From NCBI GenBank assembly GCA_021736615.1, contig JAIPFN010000138.1, forward strand, positions 1 to 14,383: a DNA stretch of 14,383 nt. Reading direction: 5' to 3'. Every line of letters begins with the position of its first letter. Within the stretch, counting starts at the first letter, position 1. Made by a program: the position numbers and the translations under genes. The notes beneath the pieces were generated by a model that was not told the origin of the DNA, ran no database searches, and was given only the letters and a program-made list of their open reading frames with translations. Positions 7,548-14,383 of the stretch are shown here, one piece after another. This stretch comes from Phycisphaerae bacterium. GTDB taxonomy: Bacteria > Planctomycetota > Phycisphaerae > Sedimentisphaerales > Anaerohalosphaeraceae.

Positions 7548-7820
7548 TTAACCCGCAGCCTGGCCTTTTTCTATTCGCCTGTTGCGGACATAAAGCATTA
7601 TATCGGCTAAAACCATCACAGCATTTAGGATATAAAGATAAATCACAATATCACGGCTATGGAGAAACTTATGAAATATACCGGCTATGTATCCTGCCTC
7701 AACAATCAGCAGAAACAGCAGACTTTTGCCTGCTGTCGCCCTGGACACCCAGGACCGATAAAGACTCGCAGGCCAGGCCGCTCCAAAACAAATCAACATA
7801 ATAATTTCAAATATGCTCAT
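7548..7820 (-). CDS. Small PQ-loop-like membrane protein, 90 aa
   Basis: A 90-residue integral membrane protein with three likely helices (about 3-20, 33-51 and 58-78) and a basic C-terminus (RNRR, 79-82), which by the positive-inside rule would be cytoplasmic. 'FGAAWPASLYRSW' followed by 'GKSLLFLLIVEAGYIAGI' resembles one PQ-loop/SWEET repeat, in which a Pro after the first helix and a 'GKS..F' turn are typical. A single three-helix repeat would have to form dimers to make a transporter. The substrate is unknown. It starts 6 bases after the pyrE stop, with only a weak SD (AGG about 6 bases upstream), and ends 26 bases before ptsP, so it is probably translated from the pyrE-ptsP messenger. 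The family match is by motif only. Confidence 0.75.
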   Translation of the reverse strand: MSIFEIIMLICFGAAWPASLYRSWVSRATAGKSLLFLLIVEAGYIAGIFHKFLHSRDIVIYLYILNAVMVLADIMLYVRNRRIEKGQAAG

Positions 7821-7826
7821 CTTAGC

Positions 7827-8351
7827 CTAGTCGACAATACCGAGGTCTTCTTTGGTCATTATGCTGTCAAAAGCGAAACCTGCTTCGGTTATGTTTTCGC
7901 GTGCGCCCTGTTTGCGGTCGATTACGCATACGATCTCTTTAACGCTTGCGCCGGCGTTGTTGATTATCTTCGCAGCTTCGATCACCTGACCGCCGGTTGT
8001 GGCGATATCTTCTACCAGCAGGACCACGTCGCCTTCTTTTAGGACGCCTTCAACCATCTTGCCGGTTCCGTAACCCTTTTTACTGTTGCGGACGATGAGC
8101 CAGTTGATGCCCGAAGCCATCGATGTAGATGCGGCTAAGGCGACTCCGCCGAGTTCTGCGCCGGCGATAAGGGTGACGTCGTCGGTGACGTGCTTTGCGA
8201 ATTCTTCGCCGAGAGCCTTGAGGATATCCGGGCAGGTCTCGAAGAGATATTTGTCCATATAGTACTTGCTCTTTTTGCCGCTGCGAAGGGTGAAGTCACC
8301 TTCAAGATACGATGTTTCTTTTACACGTTTGATTAGTTCTTCTCTTGTCAT
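7827..8351 (-). CDS. pyrE: Orotate phosphoribosyltransferase
   Basis: PyrE joins orotate to PRPP to give orotidine 5'-phosphate, the fifth step of de novo UMP synthesis, in the cytoplasm. The PRPP-binding signature VVLLVEDIATTGGQV is at residues 109-123, with the acidic pair E114-D115. The flexible catalytic loop is KKGYGTGKMVEG (91-102), a 'KGYGTG' version of the K-x-HG loop seen in some OPRTs. 'GDFTLRSGKKSKYYMDKY' (18-35) is the orotate-side segment. The length, 174 residues, is short but usual for the archaeal/short bacterial type. AAGGAA lies 7 bases before the ATG. It is the first gene of a likely pyrE-membrane protein-ptsP unit, and no pyrF or other pyr gene is nearby. Confidence 0.95.
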   Translation of the reverse strand: MTREELIKRVKETSYLEGDFTLRSGKKSKYYMDKYLFETCPDILKALGEEFAKHVTDDVTLIAGAELGGVALAASTSMASGINWLIVRNSKKGYGTGKMVEGVLKEGDVVLLVEDIATTGGQVIEAAKIINNAGASVKEIVCVIDRKQGARENITEAGFAFDSIMTKEDLGIVD

Positions 8352-8376
8352 GGTTGGTTCCTTTTTGACTTATCTT

Positions 8377-8406
8377 TTTATCCATGAAATCGGATATTTG
8401 TTTCAA
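8377..8406 (-). promoter_or_regulatory. Candidate promoter for the pyrE operon
   Basis: On the minus strand TTGAAA (8406-8401) and GATAAA (8382-8377) are 18 bases apart, matching the -35 consensus at five and the -10 at four of six positions. The predicted start would leave a short leader that includes the AAGGAA ribosome site. The region between purB and pyrE (146 bases) is long enough for an independent promoter. The -10 is only fair, so this is tentative. Confidence 0.4.
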
Positions 8407-8497
8407 TTTTTCTTTTAAAGTTCTGCTTTATTGCCATGTCTGATCGGGGAGCTTGCGTTCCCGCGCTTTTATTGTCTCTACGTTCGATTCGGTTTAA

Positions 8498-9931
8498 TTA
8501 TACTTTCAGATCAACGGTTCTTTTCAATTGCTTTCTGTATTTTTTGCGAACCGGGGTTACTTCTTCGGCGATAAACTCGTCGACCTGCTGGGGTGCTCTG
8601 CCTACATAGTCTTTCGGATTTAGGACTTTTGCGAAGTCTACTTTCGCGAATGCTTCGTGATTTTTCATTCTGTCGATCAGATCATTTTGCAGGCCTTCCT
8701 GTTTTACCTGTGCTGATGCCTGATGAGAAAGTACACGGATGACTTCGTGGAGCTCCTGCCGGTCGCCGCCTGCCTGGACGGCGGCCATCAATACATTTTC
8801 CGTCGCCATAAACGGCAGTTCGGATTGGATGCGGGCAGCGACAACCTTGGGATATACTACGAGCCCTTCGGTAACGTTGATAAGTATTTCAAGGATACCG
8901 TCGACGGCGAGGAAGGCTTCTGCGATAACAAGACGGCGGTTGGACGAGTCGTCGAGGGTTCTTTCGAACCACTGTTCGGCAGCGGTCATTGGCGGACTAG
9001 TAGCAAGCGAAAGAACAAAACGAGAAAGACCGGTAATGCGTTCGCTTCTCATGGGGTTGCGTTTGTATGCCATCGCTGACGATCCGATCTGGGATTTCTC
9101 GAACGGTTCTTCCATCTCTTTTAGATTGGCGAGCAACCGAATATCATTAGCGATCTTGTGAGCAGACTGAGCGACGCTTGCCAGTGCGTTTACGACCTGG
9201 GTATCGATCTTCCGCTGATAGGTCTGGCCGGTTACTGTGCATCTCTTCTTAAAGCCGAAAGCCTTTGCGACCATTTCGTCGAGGCGCTTGACCTTGGAAT
9301 GATTTCCGTCAAACAACTCAAGGAACGAAGCCTGGGTTCCGGTCGTACCCTTGACCCCGCGGAAAAGCATGTTGTCAATGCGATGCTGGATATCTTCTAG
9401 GTCCATCGCAAACTCGTACGCCCACAAGCACGCTCGCTTGCCGACAGTTGTCAATTGCGCGGGCTGATAGTGCGTAAAGCCCAGAGCGGGCATGTTTTTG
9501 TATTTCTTTGCGAACTTGGCCAGCCGGTCGATCACGCATGCGGTCTTTGCGGCGATGATCTCGAGGCCCTCACGCATTATGATAAGGTCGGCGTTGTCAC
9601 CGACATAGCAGCTTGTCGCCCCAAGATGAATGATCGGGGCGGCCTTGGGAGCAGCATCGCCGAACGTGTGGACATGAGCCATTACGTCATGGCGGAATTT
9701 CTTTTCGTATTTCGCCGCACGCTTAAGATCGATGTCGTCAAGATTTTTTTCCATCTGATCGATCTGGGTTTGCTTGATATCGATACCGAGTTTCATTTCG
9801 GCACGGGCAAGCTCGAGCCAGAGCTTTCGCCATGTACCAAATTTCTTGTCGGGACCGAAAAGCTCGGCCATCTCACGAGACGCATTCCGCTCGACCAGCG
9901 GACTTACATAAACACCTGCTTTTTTTGCCAT
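8498..9931 (-). CDS. purB: Adenylosuccinate lyase (eukaryote-like ADSL type)
   Basis: PurB removes fumarate from SAICAR and from adenylosuccinate, two steps of AMP synthesis. It works as a tetramer in the cytoplasm. The three active-site regions are clear: TSCYVGDN (106-113) with the preceding RHDVMAHVH (80-88), [14 protein letters not shown] (153-166) with the general acid H154, and the fumarate-lyase signature [14 protein letters not shown] (284-297) with the mobile catalytic serine loop. '[16 protein letters not shown]' and 'YKRNPMRSE' and the length (477 residues) are close to human ADSL rather than to the roughly 430-residue Bacillus or 456-residue E. coli enzymes. GGTGA lies 7 bases upstream of the ATG at 9931. 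It stands alone among purine genes here. Confidence 0.97.
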   Translation of the reverse strand: MAKKAGVYVSPLVERNASREMAELFGPDKKFGTWRKLWLELARAEMKLGIDIKQTQIDQMEKNLDDIDLKRAAKYEKKFRHDVMAHVHTFGDAAPKAAPIIHLGATSCYVGDNADLIIMREGLEIIAAKTACVIDRLAKFAKKYKNMPALGFTHYQPAQLTTVGKRACLWAYEFAMDLEDIQHRIDNMLFRGVKGTTGTQASFLELFDGNHSKVKRLDEMVAKAFGFKKRCTVTGQTYQRKIDTQVVNALASVAQSAHKIANDIRLLANLKEMEEPFEKSQIGSSAMAYKRNPMRSERITGLSRFVLSLATSPPMTAAEQWFERTLDDSSNRRLVIAEAFLAVDGILEILINVTEGLVVYPKVVAARIQSELPFMATENVLMAAVQAGGDRQELHEVIRVLSHQASAQVKQEGLQNDLIDRMKNHEAFAKVDFAKVLNPKDYVGRAPQQVDEFIAEEVTPVRKKYRKQLKRTVDLKV

Positions 9932-9976
9932 TTTAATTCACCGTATAATTTAAAGTTATTTATTGCCAATCGTTTT

Positions 9977-10012
9977 CACCACTAAGGCACTAAAACACAA
10001 AGGGGCACAAAG
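9977..10012. repeat. Short degenerate tandem repeat of 8-10 base units (CACWAA type)
   Basis: Between purB and the aldo/keto reductase gene lie successive units CACTAAGG (9980-9987), CACTAAAA (9988-9995), CACAAAGGGG (9996-10005) and CACAAAG (10006-10012), preceded by CAC. On the other strand this reads as CTTTGTG/TTAGTG units. Very similar 'CACGAAG/CACAGAG' strings occur between genes in many environmental bacteria, planctomycetes among them (from memory). Function is unknown. Confidence 0.55.
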
Positions 10013-10024
10013 TATTTTAATCAC

Positions 10025-10990
10025 TTAAACGATTTTGCGATTTCTATCTTCGAGCAGTTCTTCTATTTCTTCGATGGTGCTTTCGTTCAGGTCAATGTCG
10101 CCTGCCTGGACTGTTTCTTTTATCTGGCCGGGGTGTCTTGCTCCTGCTATTGCTGATGTTATTTCTTTGCGGCTTAGTACCCATGCCAGAGCGAGCTGGG
10201 CGACTGTTATGCCGTAGTCTTTCGCTATCGGTCGCAAGGTTTCTACGAATTGCAAATTCGCCGAAAGACGCGGTTCGTTAAAATCGGGTAGGCCGCGGCG
10301 GTGGTCGTCTTCTGGCAGTTCGGCGATTTTTTCGGCGGTGAATTTGCCGGTAAGCAGTCCCCGGTGCATCGGGCTGTAGGCGACGACTCCCATGCCATGC
10401 TCTGCGCAATACGGCAGAATATCTGCTTCGATATCCCGACTGAGCATGCTGTATTGCGGCTGGAGCGAGGCGGGCGTTTCGAATTTCGAGATTCTTTCGA
10501 GCTGGTCGACAGTATAGTTGGACACGCCGATATGACGAACCTTGCCCTGATCTCGCAGATGGATCATCGCCTGCCATCCCTCTTCTAATTTTTCATCGGG
10601 TTGGGGCCAGTGCATCTGATATAGGTCTATGACTTCAATGTTGAGACGGCGGAGGCTGTCTTCGCATTCCTTTATTATGCTTTCGGCGTCGAGGCAGTTG
10701 ACTTTGCACCTTTGTTCGTTCCAGAGCAAACCGCACTTGGTGGCGACGATGGTTTTTTCGCCGAATTCTTTGAGTGCCCTGCCGACGACTGTCTCGGAGT
10801 GTCCGCAGCCGTAGATCGGGGCGGTGTCGATCCAGTTTATGCCGTATTCGAGGGCGGCGATTATGGTGGCGACCGATTCGTCATCGTCCTGAACTCCCCA
10901 GCCGAACTCCCACGGCCCGCCGATGGCCCATGTGCCGAGGCCTATGGTGGTTAGTTCCAAATCCGTTTTTCCCAGTTTTCTCGTGCGCAT
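10025..10990 (-). CDS. Aldo/keto reductase, 321 aa
   Basis: An NADPH-dependent (beta/alpha)8-barrel oxidoreductase of the AKR superfamily. The catalytic tetrad is visible: D55 ('NWIDTAPIYG'), Y60, K85 ('VATKCG') and H127 ('YQMHWP'). The opening 'RKLGKTDLELTTIGLGTWAIGG' and the later 'VRHIGVSNYTVDQLE' and 'YSPMHRGLLTGKF' are typical of the general bacterial YajO/YhdN-like group with unknown aldehyde or sugar substrates. 'AIAGARHPGQIKE' near residue 285 would bind the cofactor phosphate. The length is normal and no break is seen. AAGGA sits about 10 bases before the ATG at 10990. The gene is single, with 93 bases to purB and 74 to the next gene, so the context does not reveal the substrate. Confidence 0.95.
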   Translation of the reverse strand: MRTRKLGKTDLELTTIGLGTWAIGGPWEFGWGVQDDDESVATIIAALEYGINWIDTAPIYGCGHSETVVGRALKEFGEKTIVATKCGLLWNEQRCKVNCLDAESIIKECEDSLRRLNIEVIDLYQMHWPQPDEKLEEGWQAMIHLRDQGKVRHIGVSNYTVDQLERISKFETPASLQPQYSMLSRDIEADILPYCAEHGMGVVAYSPMHRGLLTGKFTAEKIAELPEDDHRRGLPDFNEPRLSANLQFVETLRPIAKDYGITVAQLALAWVLSRKEITSAIAGARHPGQIKETVQAGDIDLNESTIEEIEELLEDRNRKIV

Positions 10991-11064
10991 TATTCGTAAT
11001 CCTTTACTAAAAAGTCTGTCTTAATACATTTAGTGTGACAGGATACACGCAAATTGGGGGATTT

Positions 11065-11592
11065 TCAATGTTTTTTCGTAATTATGAGAGTTTGTGATGA
11101 AGAGAGGGATTTTGTAAGTTTATATGGCATCAGAAGGACGAAAAAGCCGATTAATCCGAAGCTGCCGTCTAGGCATCTCCAGAAGATCGGGATTTCGCGG
11201 AATGGGCCGGCTATGAATGGTAAGGCGGCGGCGAGGAGGCAGGCGAGCATGTATGTCTGGATGATCCAGATATTCTTGACAGGGTCCTTTATCGCGCCGA
11301 TCATGAAGATGGCGAATACTACGCAGGCGTATGACAGCCAGTCCATGCAGTATGCTATAACCGGGTAGTTGGTGTAGGTTTCTTTTACGCTGGTGTAAAG
11401 ATTTTCGATCCAGGCGGAAACGAAGGGAAGCTTTTGCTCCATCGACGTGCCGTGGCCGAGGTGCTTTACGAGGAAGGCGGTCTCTACTTCGACGAATAGA
11501 ACTGTATGCAGGCTAAACAGGATGCCGAGAAAGAATATTATGAGGTATCTTCGTATTTTTTTTAGAGTCTTTTTTTGGTCTGGGGTGTACAT
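11065..11592 (-). CDS. Conserved four-helix membrane protein of unknown function
   Basis: A 175-residue membrane protein with four likely helices (about 16-35, 80-101, 109-131 and 141-157). Polar and charged residues sit at helix edges: 'YCMDWLSY' (81-88), 'IGAIKDPVKNIWII' (98-111), 'AGPFREIPIFWRCLDGSFG' (128-146). Similar strings (DWL, DPv.NiW, GP.R.IP..WR..D) occur in uncharacterised membrane proteins of Bacteroidota and other groups, as I recall, so this looks like a real, conserved family rather than a chance frame. The ribosome site is weak (GGAA about 8 bases upstream). The C-terminal tail is basic. I can give no function. It is flanked by the aldo/keto reductase and the AT-rich HD/YwgA pair, with about 95 bases on the latter side. 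Confidence 0.75.
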   Translation of the reverse strand: MYTPDQKKTLKKIRRYLIIFFLGILFSLHTVLFVEVETAFLVKHLGHGTSMEQKLPFVSAWIENLYTSVKETYTNYPVIAYCMDWLSYACVVFAIFMIGAIKDPVKNIWIIQTYMLACLLAAALPFIAGPFREIPIFWRCLDGSFGLIGFFVLLMPYKLTKSLSSSQTLIITKKH

Positions 11593-11686
11593 TTCACGTT
11601 CCAGTTTTCAGCCAGTCTCACGACGCTAACGTCAAGATGGATAAAAGAAAGGCGTTTTCACCCATTATGCCATACTAAAAACTTCT

Positions 11687-12187
11687 TTAGGCTACGCCAA
11701 GCAACTCCTGTGAAATATCAAAAGCTTCCTCAATATCCCCATCTTGTATTGGTGCCTTATTGAAATAGACTTCCTTGAATTGCTTAAATTCACTAGCTAC
11801 ATTCCTCTTGGTTACTCCTGGCTTCCATCTGTTACACACAAAATTAACAGAAGCTACAAGTTCCAACTTTTCAGCATTGCCCAAAACACCCTTAAGTTTA
11901 CTTCCGAACTCCTTAAACTTATTTTCGCTATCCGCGCTAAATTCCCAGTTTGCCGTCTCTGTACGATACCGCTCATTTTCTGCATACAAAACAGAATACG
12001 CATCTTGTACCAGGTCACTTGAATAGGGGCCATACTTGTACCACCCAAATCCATATCCAAGATTCAAACCGTATTCCTCCAAAAGATAGATTGTCTTCTG
12101 GAGTTTCAGGCGGTCTTCAATCGTATCACGTTTCAGGTCAAATCGATTGGCTATTTTATAGAGAATTCCTTTTGCAGTCACTTCCAT
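11687..12187 (-). CDS. YwgA-like / possibly Panacea-related protein
   Basis: A soluble protein whose best landmark is 'RLKLQKTIYLLEEYGL' followed by 'GFGWYKYGPYSSDL' (residues 26-41 and 47-59 from this start). The KLQK..Y...-YGPYS pattern recalls Bacillus YwgA and, more loosely, the Panacea/SocA (DUF4065) antitoxin domain (KLQKLLYY ... W.YGPV). I chose the ATG at 12187 because GGGAG lies 6 bases upstream; an in-frame ATG at 12220 would add 11 residues but has only a weak GGA. The remaining residues (about 75-166) are helical and unassigned ('NFVCNRWKPGVTKRNVASEFKQF'). It follows the HD phosphohydrolase on the same strand after a gap of about 75 bases, and in B. subtilis ywgA is a near neighbour of the HD gene ywfO (from memory), which supports a working pair. 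The family link is motif-level only. Confidence 0.75.
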   Translation of the reverse strand: MEVTAKGILYKIANRFDLKRDTIEDRLKLQKTIYLLEEYGLNLGYGFGWYKYGPYSSDLVQDAYSVLYAENERYRTETANWEFSADSENKFKEFGSKLKGVLGNAEKLELVASVNFVCNRWKPGVTKRNVASEFKQFKEVYFNKAPIQDGDIEEAFDISQELLGVA

Positions 12188-12262
12188 ATCTTGCTCCCAT
12201 TTCTTATTTTTATCGAACATTACGTCCGAAAAACTTTAAAATATCACTGGCGTACAAATAAA

Positions 12263-14023
12263 TCAACCATCAATTTCAATTCCGTCACACAATTTTGCGA
12301 TATCAGAAGACACACGCCCACATTTTCGACAAATAAAGGTCGCTTCTTGAGCAAACTCTTTAGCAATATCGATTCCACTACTGCGGATTATCTGGCACAA
12401 ATGTTCACCACTCTCACATCCACAATCACTTGAACTAGAGTGGAAATGCTTATTTTTAAACTCAGTGAACGCTTTTTCTATACTCGAACGAATACTGCCA
12501 ACCTCTTGAGGCCTGTTCTTGTCCTCAACATAATAAACATTGAACACCAGCAGTGCCTTATCTATTAGGCCCGTAAGTACTGACGCATTTGATCTTGCGG
12601 CATACGGTTTTTCATAGGCCCCATCTTCATTTTCTATAGCAATTCTAACAGATTCCCTGTTAGCTTCCACGTCCACTTTTCCCTCATCACCCGAGATAGC
12701 CGTATACTTCATGATCCGCTGCTTAACTGCATTTACCTTAATCCGTCGTTTCTCAATCCCTAATTGAACAGCAATCTCATCGGCAATAGCTTTTCCTTTA
12801 TCTTCTATTTCTTGTCTAATATTAGAGTGCTTAGCCAAATCAACCATCTTCTGCGCACTTACGACCGGGTCGCCAATATTACCATCCATTATTATCTTGA
12901 TGCAGTCATCTATATATTTATATTCGGAGCTATTATCACCTTTCTTGCCACCAAACTTATCATGAAATTTTCTCATTTTTTCAAAGACCTGCGCATCTGT
13001 ATATTCGTAAACGCGATGCCCATGGCTTCGGCCTTCTTCCGTACTACTCTCTCTGATATGCATTATCAAAGTTTCCAGATTCATTAATCTTAACTCTTTG
13101 CCTAATCTCTTCTTCTCCATCATAAACTTCATAACGTCAGCGAACAGCAGGTCAAGCAAGCGTACTTTTCTATTAAATACCACCTGAGTTTGTAGAAAAA
13201 AACGCCCAAGTATATAGTGCTCAACAGTATGGAGTCCTTTTTTCTCAACACACACTTGCTGAACTCCCTTATCTTTTGTGACGACAAGTCTTGAGATAAT
13301 ATAGTCAAGATCAATATGGCCATATCCTACACCTGTAAAAAAAGAATCTCTCAGCAAGTAATCCAGCCTATCCGCATCCAGCTCTGAATGAAGCAAGCCT
13401 CTTGAGATATGATTGTTTGGTTCATTAGGGTCAAGTTCACCAACGATAATTCGGCCTATTCTCTCCTTGACTTTTTTTCTGTAGCCCTTGTCAGCCCAAT
13501 CAGTACCGCCACATTCTTTCAGAATGTCATCAATCTTGGGATCATAACGAACTATTTCGGCAGAAAGAGCTTCATGCAGTTTTGTATCACCACCTCTGAA
13601 CTCCTTAGCAAATAATCCTGTCCAACGAGCCCCAGTTGCACTAGTGTCAAATACATTTATCTCACCACCCTCTAGACCTGGCGAATAGGTATCCTCAAGC
13701 ACTTGTTCGCCAATATGCGACAATGGAACATGCCCAATGTCATGTAATAGTGCTGCCAATTTTAATATTTTCTTGGACTCATCAGTAAATTTATATTCGT
13801 ACCGCCCTCCCTTATTTTCAAGATGTTTTATCATCTTCGATACAATATAAAACACACCAATTGAATGCGAAAAACGGGAGTGCTGTGCACTTGGAAAAAT
13901 GATATGCAAAGGCCCCAACTGTTTAATCCAATGCAATCGTTGAAATGCAGGTGAATTGACTATAGCAAATTCTAACTCGTCCAATTCAATATAACCATAT
14001 ACTGCGTCAAATATTCTCGGCAT
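12263..14023 (-). CDS. SAMHD1/YwfO-type HD-domain phosphohydrolase with Cys-rich C-terminus
   Basis: COG1078-like HD enzyme, likely a dNTP triphosphohydrolase. I chose the ATG at 14023 (586 residues), as GAGGTG lies 4 bases upstream; the in-frame ATG at 14035 has no SD. From 14023, the SAMHD1 catalytic set is matched: R50 and H53 (HSRFSHSIG), H94-D95 and H98, H103 (HDIGHVPLSH), H150 (LHEALS), and D218, R219, Y222, D226 in LDADRLDYLLRD. The four metal ligands are H53, H94, D95 and D218. The core ends near residue 300. A long helical part follows, then a C-terminal Cys/His patch: H528, C534, C536, H541, C543, C565, C568 and C579, which looks like a zinc-binding tail not present in the ordinary 430-residue YwfO. 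Base composition is clearly AT-richer than purB. It precedes the YwgA-like gene. Confidence 0.9.
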   Translation of the reverse strand: MPRIFDAVYGYIELDELEFAIVNSPAFQRLHWIKQLGPLHIIFPSAQHSRFSHSIGVFYIVSKMIKHLENKGGRYEYKFTDESKKILKLAALLHDIGHVPLSHIGEQVLEDTYSPGLEGGEINVFDTSATGARWTGLFAKEFRGGDTKLHEALSAEIVRYDPKIDDILKECGGTDWADKGYRKKVKERIGRIIVGELDPNEPNNHISRGLLHSELDADRLDYLLRDSFFTGVGYGHIDLDYIISRLVVTKDKGVQQVCVEKKGLHTVEHYILGRFFLQTQVVFNRKVRLLDLLFADVMKFMMEKKRLGKELRLMNLETLIMHIRESSTEEGRSHGHRVYEYTDAQVFEKMRKFHDKFGGKKGDNSSEYKYIDDCIKIIMDGNIGDPVVSAQKMVDLAKHSNIRQEIEDKGKAIADEIAVQLGIEKRRIKVNAVKQRIMKYTAISGDEGKVDVEANRESVRIAIENEDGAYEKPYAARSNASVLTGLIDKALLVFNVYYVEDKNRPQEVGSIRSSIEKAFTEFKNKHFHSSSSDCGCESGEHLCQIIRSSGIDIAKEFAQEATFICRKCGRVSSDIAKLCDGIEIDG

Positions 14024-14152
14024 TCTCCACCTCATTCTTTACTAAAAATACAATCCTATCAAATTAAAATTGGCTATATATAATTAAAACGCCTCTAATC
14101 TTTAATACTTTTTATATTATCCCGTTTTTAAAATCAAGAAAAAACTCATTTT

Positions 14153-14383
14153 TCACCACTGGCCCGGGGTCAGGACGTCTTCTGCTGGTTTGTTCCACCA
14201 TTCGGGGTCGCGGAGGTATTGCTTTAGCATCATTGCTGCTACTACTCCGTCGGCTACGGCGGTGGCGAGTTGCATTGCCGCACCGTCGCGGCAGTCGCCT
14301 GCGGTGAATACTCCGGGTACTGCTGTTCTTAAAAATGAATGGTCGCACTTAATGAAACCGGCGTCGGTCAGGCTTACGAAGCC
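14153..14383 (-). CDS. trxB: Thioredoxin reductase-like FAD/NAD(P) oxidoreductase, C-terminal part
   Basis: The frame is open to the right window edge, and 76 residues plus a TGA stop (14155-14153) are inside. 'DAGFIKCDHSFLRTAVPGVFTAGDCRDG' followed by 'AMQLATAVADGVVAAMMLKQYL' is the FAD-binding end of the thioredoxin reductase family: the T..PGVFAAGD motif contacts FAD, and the next helix closes the domain. The usual Q-x-x-x-A-x-x-D-G pattern is kept. The CxxC redox motif and the NADPH domain are outside the window, so it cannot be told apart from ferredoxin:NADP reductase or other TrxB-like flavoproteins. The stop lies about 130 bases before the HD gene start. No terminator is clear in the AT-rich gap. 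Confidence 0.88.
   Translation of the reverse strand, partial: GFVSLTDAGFIKCDHSFLRTAVPGVFTAGDCRDGAAMQLATAVADGVVAAMMLKQYLRDPEWWNKPAEDVLTPGQW

Noticed and set aside
8444..8464. GC-rich hairpin between purB and pyrE (GGGA/TCCC) as a purB terminator
   Set aside because: In the direction of purB transcription it is not followed by a T-run; the stem is short and needs a bulge.
9939..9967. TTGGCA/TATACG pair as a purB promoter
   Set aside because: The -10 would overlap the ribosome-binding site and leave almost no leader, so it is not credible.
9455..9985. 176-codon plus-strand frame opposite the purB start
   Set aside because: Antisense to conserved purB sequence; composition and lack of motifs fit a shadow.
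14112..14348. 78-codon Arg/Ser-rich minus-strand frame at the right edge
   Set aside because: Another frame of the same strand encodes the thioredoxin reductase C-terminus with exact family motifs, so this is its shadow.

Overview
The window looks like chromosome of an anaerobic planctomycete of the Phycisphaerae, probably close to Sedimentisphaerales. The main clue is the first protein. It ends in a two-repeat dockerin-like domain of the 'NLADFAALAKWWLE' type and joins it to a PEP/pyruvate-binding domain, a combination I associate with that group. A complete ferrous-iron uptake locus fits an anoxic or iron-rich habitat. The taxonomic call is inference, because no rRNA or other marker is present.

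Layout. Bases 1-1613 (+) hold the 3' part of a large protein with an ATP-grasp-like domain and a dockerin. Everything after that is on the minus strand. Bases 1938-5083 are an iron(II) module: a DtxR/MntR-type repressor fused to a FeoA domain, then feoB, then a small Cys-rich FeoB partner. A sigma70-like promoter with a DtxR-type palindrome at its start point precedes the regulator, and a sister palindrome precedes feoB. Bases 5275-8351 look like one transcription unit: pyrE, a 90-residue PQ-loop-like membrane protein and a GAF-containing PEP-protein phosphotransferase (PtsP type). Then come purB (8498-9931, ADSL-like), an aldo/keto reductase (10025-10990) and a four-helix membrane protein of unknown function (11065-11592).

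Bases 11687-14023 differ from the rest. They are AT-rich and hold two genes: a SAMHD1/YwfO-type HD phosphohydrolase with every expected catalytic residue and an unusual Cys/His-rich C-terminus, followed by a YwgA-like (possibly Panacea-related) protein. This pair is the best candidate for a poorly described system, either dNTP-pool control or a defence or toxin-antitoxin-like unit. The window closes with the C-terminal 76 residues of a thioredoxin reductase-like flavoprotein (14153-14383).

How parts work together. The regulator probably senses Fe(II), shuts off its own promoter and feoB when iron is sufficient, and carries its own FeoA domain; no separate feoA is present. PyrE and PurB supply pyrimidine and purine nucleotides, while the HD enzyme would break down dNTPs. 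PtsP would pass phosphate from PEP to an HPr/NPr partner that is not encoded here. I saw no tRNA, rRNA, CRISPR array, insertion sequence or integrase.
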